In this document: positions 7,470 to 12,428 of the stretch, piece after piece
How the letters are laid out: each line of letters opens with the position of its first letter
How positions within the stretch are numbered: the first letter of the stretch is position 1
Assembly (NCBI GenBank): GCA_051004815.1
Contig: JBPCJY010000007.1
Location: 1-17,980, forward strand
Reading direction: 5' to 3'
DNA: 17,980 nucleotides
Source of the DNA: JBBQXY01 sp051004815
GTDB taxonomy: Bacteria; Chloroflexota; Ktedonobacteria; Ktedonobacterales; Ktedonobacteraceae
Made by a program: the position numbers and the translations under genes
Notes under the pieces: model-generated
Told to the model about the DNA's origin: nothing
What the model saw: only the letters and a program-made list of their open reading frames with translations
The model's database searches: none

Positions 7470-8120
7470 ATGGCTACATGCTTTTCCTCCGTTACTAGTA
7501 ATTCTTGGGAGAATCAGGCTCGTGTACTGCGGCGTTTAGTGCGCGGATGGGTCTACTCGACTCATATTCCTTTGTGGGCAGGTGAGGAGGAAGAGGTTAT
7601 CTCCGATATTGTGCAAGAGGCCCTCTGCCGCACATTGGAGCGCATGCGCAAAGCTGAACGGCAAGAGGCAACTCCCGTCAACTCGCCAGATTTTTTGAGT
7701 AGAACTATCGCACGTAACCTGTTCATCGATTTCATTCGGAAAGATAAGCGCATTGTGCCTTTATCTCAGATGACGCACTCTTCAGGGGAGGAGACCTTTG
7801 AGTTTGAGTTGGCGGACAACGCGGAAGATGTGAACGAGCAAGTCTTCCAACAGTCGATTTTCAATGCATTAGCACCTGAGATTGCCAACTTCCCCAAGAA
7901 GCAGAAATTTGCATTGCTGGTAGACATTGCAAAACACACAAATTTCACGACGAATGAAGATATGTTGCGGAAGTCATTTTTGAAAGTGGGCGTCCGATTA
8001 GAAGACTACCTGGGATGGCAGCCGGAGAATACCATTGAACGCAGCAGGTTCGCCTCCTTGCTCAGCATCTCATACAAGCGTGTTGCTCACTTGAATTGCA
8101 TGAAGCCTTACATGACATAA
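7470..8120 (+). CDS. ECF-like sigma-70 family RNA polymerase sigma factor
   Basis: A 216-residue protein. Residues 18-95 match sigma region 2: an acidic helix EEEVISDIVQEALCRTLERM (core-binding part), then FLSRTIARNLFIDFIRKDKR, the classic region 2.3/2.4 pattern that melts and reads the -10. Residues about 127-210 take the place of region 4. NFPKKQKFALLVDI resembles its first helix and RSRFASLLSISYKRVAHL its HTH, but about 40 residues separate them, more than in a standard ECF factor. The ATG at 7470 has an AGGAGT site with good spacing. It is followed 104 bp later by a membrane-protein gene on the same strand, and the two probably share a transcript ending at the 8648-8698 terminator. Alternative: a sigma-like regulator with a diverged region 4. 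Confidence is high for region 2 and moderate for function. Confidence 0.8.
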   Translation: MATCFSSVTSNSWENQARVLRRLVRGWVYSTHIPLWAGEEEEVISDIVQEALCRTLERMRKAERQEATPVNSPDFLSRTIARNLFIDFIRKDKRIVPLSQMTHSSGEETFEFELADNAEDVNEQVFQQSIFNALAPEIANFPKKQKFALLVDIAKHTNFTTNEDMLRKSFLKVGVRLEDYLGWQPENTIERSRFASLLSISYKRVAHLNCMKPYMT

Positions 8121-8182
8121 CTGTAGCTATCCACCGATTAGCAACCTTTGGTCCTTGTAGGAATACGTCTCTTGTTCAGAAG

Positions 8183-8220
8183 TTGACCTGAATTGGTCAA
8201 AGAATGACCCCAAGGAGAGG
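8183..8220 (+). promoter_or_regulatory. Alternating TGACC half-sites next to the ribosome-binding site of the membrane-protein gene
   Basis: Three copies of one pentamer alternate in orientation: TGACC (8184-8188), six bases, GGTCA (8195-8199), five bases, TGACC (8205-8209). The first pair extends to 6-bp arms TTGACC/GGTCAA. Immediately after comes AAGGAGAGG (8212-8220), the ribosome-binding site of the ATG at 8225. In RNA, GGUCA could pair with either neighbour, giving two mutually exclusive hairpins beside the site; in DNA the array could be an operator. Confidence 0.4.
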
Positions 8221-8224
8221 TTCC

Positions 8225-8617
8225 ATGGATCGATTAAGTACATTCGCAACTTTGGTGATGGCGGCCATCGCCACAACCGCACTGATGTTTCTTACTGCGT
8301 TAATCGTCTGGGTGTTGGGACCTACAGCGATCTACTTTGTCTGGCTTGTTTGTATTCCCCTTGATTTAGTGTTGCTTTTCCTTGCTCTTGTACTGCTAGT
8401 TGTAAGCCTATCGACTGCATTGCATCTGCTCAAGTTGTGGCGCGTGGATGAGGAACATCGCCTCAGACTGCTGCGAGAGAGGCGTGAGCTAGGGCTGAAG
8501 ATGCACAGGTTGGAGTTGGCTGAGCAGCAACATCGCGTGCATAAGCTGGCAATAGCATCGCGGCGCTATCAGTTGAAGCGACGGCGAGTAAGTAGTCCTG
8601 TCTCACAGCGCAAATGA
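8225..8617 (+). CDS. Small membrane protein: two TM helices and a cytoplasmic coiled coil
   Basis: A 130-residue protein not recognised as a known family. Two long hydrophobic segments (about residues 7-31 and 40-68) form a helical hairpin. A very basic, Arg/Leu/Glu/His-rich tail (about 70-125) looks like a coiled coil and, by the positive-inside rule, should be cytoplasmic. The ATG at 8225 has a strong AAGGAGAGG site; a frame start seven codons earlier overlaps that site and is less likely. The gene follows the sigma-factor gene by 104 bp and is closed by the bidirectional terminator. A role as membrane partner or anti-sigma factor is suggested by position only: it lacks the Cys/His zinc motif of ZAS anti-sigma proteins. 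The codon use and ribosome-binding site argue for a real gene. Confidence 0.7.
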   Translation: MDRLSTFATLVMAAIATTALMFLTALIVWVLGPTAIYFVWLVCIPLDLVLLFLALVLLVVSLSTALHLLKLWRVDEEHRLRLLRERRELGLKMHRLELAEQQHRVHKLAIASRRYQLKRRRVSSPVSQRK

Positions 8618-8647
8618 AGCTAGTTGGCTGAATGGGTGAGCCGCGGA

Positions 8648-8698
8648 AAATAAACGGGTCGAAAGCGCAAGCGGGCTGTGCTTTTGACCCGTTTATTT
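8648..8698. terminator. Bidirectional terminator with a 19-bp stem between convergent genes
   Basis: The arm 8648-8666 pairs with 8680-8698: 13 perfect pairs outside (AAATAAACGGGTC and its complement), one G-T pair, then five more perfect pairs (AAAGC/GCTTT), with a 13-base loop. AT-rich ends flank the stem on both sides, so it can serve the plus-strand sigma operon and the convergent minus-strand gene. The TAA of the minus-strand gene (8695-8693) is part of the stem. Confidence 0.85.
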
Positions 8699-9196
8699 CG
8701 ATAGCAGACAGATCATATTTTCTTCAGAAAGCACTATTTCAGACACTATTTCCCCGTTAGCAGCTTTACGCATATCAACCTCTATACACCATGCTACCAA
8801 CGTCTGCTGCCGGGGTACTGCACGAGTGGTAAACCAGCGTTTATATGATGGCCCCGGTGTGGCGATGCCCATGGAGAGCTTTGCCTGATGTGTTACCTTT
8901 GGGGATGCGCTATGCTCCGCACTCCACGCATAGATGAAGAAGTTCTCATTACATGATAGCTCTGCAAATGGTTTGTTCCAGGCGTCAATGGCAATTTGTT
9001 GAATATTGGATTGTATTGTCGATGATTGTAAATAGGTTTCAATACAATGTTCGACAACAGGAATAGGGTCTTCTTTGAGTAGGACAAAAGGAATCAGCGC
9101 GGTATCCAGCATCGTAATAGTAGTGCGCACTTGAATAATGCGCGGTAGCCATGCTTCTGGTTGAGGGCTAGCAGGATTTTGCATAGTTTGTACCAT
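8693..9196 (-). CDS. Hypothetical protein, 167 aa
   Basis: I do not recognise this protein. It has no signal peptide and no TM segment. The composition is that of a soluble alpha/beta protein: a helical middle (about residues 40-75, VVEHCIETYLQSSTIQSNIQQIAIDAW) is followed by strand-like segments (NFFIYAWSAEH, QTLVAWCIEVDMRK, EIVSEIVLSEENMICLL). The ATG at 9196 has only AGGA about 10 bases upstream. A better site, AAGGAG, sits just before an ATG at 9222 in another frame that opens only 42 codons, so the true 5' end of this gene is somewhat uncertain. The stop codon lies inside the shared terminator stem. It could be a small ligand-binding or immunity-like protein, but nothing in the sequence decides this. 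Confidence 0.6.
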   Translation of the reverse strand: MVQTMQNPASPQPEAWLPRIIQVRTTITMLDTALIPFVLLKEDPIPVVEHCIETYLQSSTIQSNIQQIAIDAWNKPFAELSCNENFFIYAWSAEHSASPKVTHQAKLSMGIATPGPSYKRWFTTRAVPRQQTLVAWCIEVDMRKAANGEIVSEIVLSEENMICLLSK

Positions 9197-9214
9197 TGGT
9201 GTTGTTCCTGACTG

Positions 9215-9391
9215 CTAAACATCTTTCTCCTTCTCCATTATCGACAGTGAGGGTAATTTCTGTTGCCTTATTTGATCAAATAAGGCATCTAGACCGTTTG
9301 TTACCGTCTTTTGCTGCTTGAAATAGGCTTGCAAAGTAGACGTCATATGGTACACTGATAACAAAGACTCCCACCGCTCATGGTGGCGCAT
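9215..9391 (-). CDS. Doubtful small ORF, 58 aa, overlapping the rho-like promoter
   Basis: An open frame starting at ATG 9391 (next ATG at 9346) and ending 18 bp before the 167-aa gene. It would encode a hydrophilic, helical peptide (TLQAYFKQQK, then LDALFDQIRQQKLP). Neither ATG has a ribosome-binding site. The frame covers both the rho-like promoter and a perfect 24-bp palindrome, which would be an odd constraint on coding DNA. I list it because the gap would otherwise be unexplained, but it may not be a gene. Confidence 0.2.
   Translation of the reverse strand: MRHHERWESLLSVYHMTSTLQAYFKQQKTVTNGLDALFDQIRQQKLPSLSIMEKEKDV
9264..9287. promoter_or_regulatory. Perfect 24-bp palindrome upstream of the rho-like gene (operator candidate)
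   Basis: TGCCTTATTTGA (9264-9275) is followed directly by its exact reverse complement (9276-9287), with GATC at the centre and no spacer. Twelve perfect pairs are far beyond chance in 18 kb. No T-run follows on either strand, so a terminator is unlikely. It lies about 42 bp upstream of the -35 box of the rho-like gene and 67 bp upstream of the 167-aa gene, between two divergent units, as expected for an operator bound by a dimeric regulator. Confidence 0.6.
9329..9356 (+). promoter_or_regulatory. Promoter of the rho-like gene
   Basis: TTGCAA (9329-9334), a 16-base spacer ending in TGG, then TACACT (9351-9356), giving both a -35 and an extended -10. The predicted start near 9363 leaves a leader of about 46 bases before the GTG at 9409. 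Confidence 0.55.
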
Positions 9392-9408
9392 AAAAGGACT
9401 GAGGAAGA

Positions 9409-10326
9409 GTGGCTTCGATACATACCCCCTTTGAAAAATTGACGGCAATCCATCCCAATCGACGTATTACGTTGGAAACTGGCCCTACACCGCTTTCTAC
9501 ACGCTTGATGGACTTATTTGTACCGCTAGGTTTTGGGCAGCGTGCATTGGTGGTGGCACCACCACAGGCGGGCAAGACCACGATTTTGCGCCAGATTGCT
9601 GCCGCGATACAACAGAATTATCCTGATGCCAGCCTCTTTCTCTGCCTGGTGGACGAGCGACCGGAAGAAGTAACCGAGTGGCGCACAGAGGTGCAGGGGC
9701 CGAATGTCAAACTCTATGCTTCGAGCTTTGACCAGGATTCGGCGCGGCATGGCCGCATCGTCGAGCAAGCGTTAAACGACGCGAAACGGCAGGTGGAGCA
9801 GAGGAAAGATGTCATTGTGCTGCTAGATTCGTTGACGCGCCTGGCTCGTGCTCACAATAACAATTCTGATATGTGGAGTGGGTCACGCAACCAGCGTGGC
9901 GGCTTTGGCAGTCGAACGCTCTCCGGTGGCATTGATGCGCACGCGCTGGAGGTTGGGCGGCGCGTCTTTGGAGCGGCTCGCACCATTGAAGAGGGCGGTA
10001 GCCTGACTATCGTTGCCAGTTGTCTTGTCGAGACGGGCAGCAAGTTGGACGAAGTGGTGTATGAAGAGTTTAAGGGTACCGGCAACCTGGAGATACGCCT
10101 CTCGCGTGAACTCGCCGATCGTCGTGTCTTCCCCGCCGTAGACCTGGCCTCCTCCAGCACGCGCCAGGAAGAACGTCTCCTATCCCCAACTGAACTGCGC
10201 ACCATGGCCATTCTACGCCGTAAATTAGCCGATCTCCCCCGCCGCGAAGTCACTGAACAGGTGATTCGCCTACTGGAAAAGACGACTTCAAACGCCCAAT
10301 TAGTTGAGGCTGTACTCAAAGGGTAA
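9409..10326 (+). CDS. rho: Rho-like transcription terminator ATPase lacking the RNA-binding N-terminal half
   Basis: A 305-residue protein matching only the C-terminal RecA-type motor of Rho. It begins at FEKLTAIHPNRRITLETG, equivalent to about residue 139 of the 419-residue E. coli protein, so the helical N-domain and the cold-shock-like primary RNA-binding domain are absent. The motor itself looks intact: P-loop PPQAGKTT (51-58), DERPEEVTEW (82-91), Walker B DVIVLLDSLTRLARA (134-148), EEGGSLTIVASCLVETGSKLDEVVYEEFKGTGN with the Q-loop and R-loop (194-226), and the arginine-rich segment LSRELADRRVFPAVD (231-245). A Gly/Arg/Ser-rich insert of about 12 residues (about 153-167) precedes LSGGID. 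The GTG at 9409 has GAGGA just upstream, and an in-frame TGA at 9400 rules out a longer frame. No fragment of the missing domain is seen upstream, so this is not a fresh frameshift. It is either a paralogue or a naturally minimal Rho. Confidence 0.88.
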   Translation: MASIHTPFEKLTAIHPNRRITLETGPTPLSTRLMDLFVPLGFGQRALVVAPPQAGKTTILRQIAAAIQQNYPDASLFLCLVDERPEEVTEWRTEVQGPNVKLYASSFDQDSARHGRIVEQALNDAKRQVEQRKDVIVLLDSLTRLARAHNNNSDMWSGSRNQRGGFGSRTLSGGIDAHALEVGRRVFGAARTIEEGGSLTIVASCLVETGSKLDEVVYEEFKGTGNLEIRLSRELADRRVFPAVDLASSSTRQEERLLSPTELRTMAILRRKLADLPRREVTEQVIRLLEKTTSNAQLVEAVLKG

Positions 10327-10383
10327 TTCATACGTGCCGGGCGTCTTTTAAAGTGGAATATTGGCTACTAGCACGGCTGTGTA

Positions 10384-10392
10384 TGATATACT
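10384..10392 (+). promoter_or_regulatory. Extended -10 promoter for the zinc-ribbon/pdp operon
   Basis: TGA directly before TATACT (10384-10392), an extended -10 element, 42 bp upstream of the ATG at 10434. A partial -35, TTGGCT, is present further upstream but at longer than standard spacing. It would drive the zinc-ribbon gene and probably pdp, which starts only 26 bp after it. Confidence 0.5.
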
Positions 10393-10433
10393 ACAGCAAC
10401 AAATGCTAAATTGATTAGATGGGAGAACGAGCA

Positions 10434-11078
10434 ATGCGTTGCCCCTATTGCGGAACTACCAATGGCGATCAGGCGAAATATTGTGTTCATTGTGGTCGTG
10501 ATATGCTTGTCGGGTTAAAGACGCCGCCGACGAACCGTCCGCAGCCTCCATCGCCGCCACCAACACAACGATACCCTGCGCCCCCTGCGCAGTCACAAAC
10601 TTCCTATCAGCCTGGGGTAGGTCGTCCAGTGCCGCCTCAAGCGGCTCAGTCTGCCGCTCGTAGTCGGCCACAACCAACACCTGCTCCTGTACCTGAACCG
10701 CCCGCCCCGGCACCTTTTCCACCAAAAACCGTGGAGCAACTCAAAGCACTGGAACAGGGTGCCTTGGCCTATAACGTGTTGAATACGACGACCAACGCCG
10801 AATGGAAGAAAACCGTACGTATTGCCTTCCCTCGCTGTGCTCCCTGGCAACAGGTAGCGACATTGCTCAAGGCGTTGCGAGAGCAACTGGCTACGAACCA
10901 TGAAACGTTTGTCATCCAGGGGGTATTGCCGCAGGATAGCGACGTGTATGGCTTTACCAATGGGCAGATCACCTTTGATCGTCACGCTCGCCTGGGAAGC
11001 CAGACAATGGCCCGTTACCTGGTTGAGACAAACGATGGTTTCACCAGTGATTCAGTGCGTGTGGTGCTTTCAGAGTAA
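10434..11078 (+). CDS. Zinc-ribbon protein with proline-rich linker and uncharacterised C-terminal domain
   Basis: A 214-residue protein in three parts. Residues 1-22 are a four-cysteine zinc ribbon (CPYC at 3-6, CVHC at 17-20) starting right at the N-terminus. Residues about 30-98 are a linker dominated by Pro, Gln, Ala and Ser, clearly disordered. Residues about 99-214 form a folded alpha/beta domain that I do not recognise. The in-frame ATG at 10419 is the apparent frame start, but GGGAG lies 8 bases before the ATG at 10434 and zinc-ribbon proteins of this type start directly with M-x-C-P, so I choose 10434. There is no TM segment, unlike many zinc-ribbon/Pro-rich proteins of Gram-positive bacteria. 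It sits 26 bp upstream of pdp and is probably cotranscribed with it; a functional link is not evident. Confidence 0.82.
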   Translation: MRCPYCGTTNGDQAKYCVHCGRDMLVGLKTPPTNRPQPPSPPPTQRYPAPPAQSQTSYQPGVGRPVPPQAAQSAARSRPQPTPAPVPEPPAPAPFPPKTVEQLKALEQGALAYNVLNTTTNAEWKKTVRIAFPRCAPWQQVATLLKALREQLATNHETFVIQGVLPQDSDVYGFTNGQITFDRHARLGSQTMARYLVETNDGFTSDSVRVVLSE

Positions 11079-11104
11079 GTCAATGACAGGAAATAAACAA
11101 GGGT

Positions 11105-12412
11105 ATGCAGGCAGTTGAACTTATTCGCAAGAAACGCGATGGAAACGTCCTCAGCACCGCGGAGATAGACTGGCTTATCGCCGAATATATGCACGATCAC
11201 ATCCCCGATTACCAGATGTCCGCCTGGTTGATGGCCGTCTACTGGCAGCGTATGGATGCCCGCGAGATCAGTGATCTGACGCTGGCTATGGCTCATTCCG
11301 GTCAGGAACTACATGTACGTGACACTATCTCGCCCGTCGTTGATAAACATAGTACCGGCGGCGTGGGTGATAAAGTGACTCTGGCGGTCGCTCCCCTGGT
11401 GGCAGCGTGTGGCGTGGCGGTGGGCAAAATGTCGGGCCGTGGGTTGGGACACACGGGTGGCACCATCGATAAGTTAGAGTCTATTGCGGGTTTTCGGGCT
11501 ACGCTCTCGCCCGAAGAGTTTATGCATATTCTCACGCGGCATGGCATCGTGTTGGCGGGTCAATCGCCGGACCTTGCGCCAGCCGATGGCAGGATGTATG
11601 CCTTGCGCGATGTCACTAGCACGGTAGAAAGCATTCCTCTCATCGCTGCCAGTATTATGAGCAAAAAGCTGGCGATTGGAGCCTCGCATCTTTTACTGGA
11701 TGTGAAAGTTGGTTCTGGTGCGTTTATGAAGACGGTAGAACAGGCGCGGCAACTGGCGGAGACGATGGTGGCGATTGGACGGTTGGCTGGTCTGCATACC
11801 GTGGCGGCGATTACCTCGATGGATCAACCTCTGGGTCATGCCATTGGTAATGCCCTGGAAATGGCTGAAGCCATTGCTATTCTGCATGGCACAGCACCGC
11901 AGGATGTCTCTGATCTTTGCTATCACGAAGCCGCGGAACTGCTGGTAATGACCGGGAAAGCGGCCCACCTCTCCGAGGCTGAACAATACGTGGAACACGC
12001 GGTACGTTCCGGGGCCGCCGTCGCGAAACTGGCCGAGGTGATCGCGGCGCAAGACGGTGATGCCAGGCAAATTGAACATCCCGCTTTGTTGCCTGCCGCT
12101 CCTGTGCGTTCCATGCTGGTAGCACCACGCAGTGGCTTCATTGCCTCTATTCAGTCAGAGCAGATTGGCATTGTCAGTATGCACCTGGGTGCGGGCCGCT
12201 TTAAGAAGGGCGATGAGATTGACCATCGCACAGGGCTGATCTTACATGCGAAGGTAGGTGAATATCGCTCGGCAGGCGAGCCGCTGGTAGAAGTACATGC
12301 TCGCAGCAGCGAAGAGGCTGCCGCTGTGTATGATGCTCTGCTGGCATGTTATACCTGGAGCGATGCACCTGTGACGGTAGGGCCATTGGTATACGAAACG
12401 ATATATCCGTAG
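11105..12412 (+). CDS. pdp: Pyrimidine-nucleoside phosphorylase / thymidine phosphorylase
   Basis: A 435-residue enzyme that cleaves thymidine, deoxyuridine and (in the Pdp type) uridine with phosphate, releasing the base and (deoxy)ribose 1-phosphate for pyrimidine salvage in the cytosol. The family signature SGRGLGHTGGTIDKLE is perfect, and the phosphate-binding KHSTGGVGDK precedes it. The N-terminal helical domain (MQAVELIRKKRDG...) , the central alpha/beta domain and the C-terminal domain are all complete; the length is typical (about 430-440). The ATG at 11105 begins exactly where family members begin, although the ribosome-binding site is mediocre (AAGG close, AGGA 13 bases away), consistent with read-through translation from the zinc-ribbon gene 26 bp upstream. 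Family assignment is very secure; Pdp versus DeoA specificity cannot be settled here. No other nucleoside catabolism gene is nearby. Confidence 0.95.
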   Translation: MQAVELIRKKRDGNVLSTAEIDWLIAEYMHDHIPDYQMSAWLMAVYWQRMDAREISDLTLAMAHSGQELHVRDTISPVVDKHSTGGVGDKVTLAVAPLVAACGVAVGKMSGRGLGHTGGTIDKLESIAGFRATLSPEEFMHILTRHGIVLAGQSPDLAPADGRMYALRDVTSTVESIPLIAASIMSKKLAIGASHLLLDVKVGSGAFMKTVEQARQLAETMVAIGRLAGLHTVAAITSMDQPLGHAIGNALEMAEAIAILHGTAPQDVSDLCYHEAAELLVMTGKAAHLSEAEQYVEHAVRSGAAVAKLAEVIAAQDGDARQIEHPALLPAAPVRSMLVAPRSGFIASIQSEQIGIVSMHLGAGRFKKGDEIDHRTGLILHAKVGEYRSAGEPLVEVHARSSEEAAAVYDALLACYTWSDAPVTVGPLVYETIYP

Positions 12413-12428
12413 AGATGTCCCCCTACGG
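12407..12428. terminator. Short hairpin shared by the convergent pdp and kinase genes
   Basis: CCGTAG (12407-12412) and CTACGG (12423-12428) form a 6-bp stem with a 10-base loop. The pdp stop TAG (12410-12412) is in the left arm and the kinase stop (12425-12423) in the right arm. No T-run follows on either strand, so termination would be weak. Confidence 0.4.

Noticed and set aside
9094..9222. A 42-codon minus-strand ORF starting at an ATG with a strong AAGGAG site
   Set aside because: It overlaps the 167-aa gene in another frame and its sequence is unconvincing. The good ribosome-binding site is noted as a doubt on the start of the 167-aa gene.
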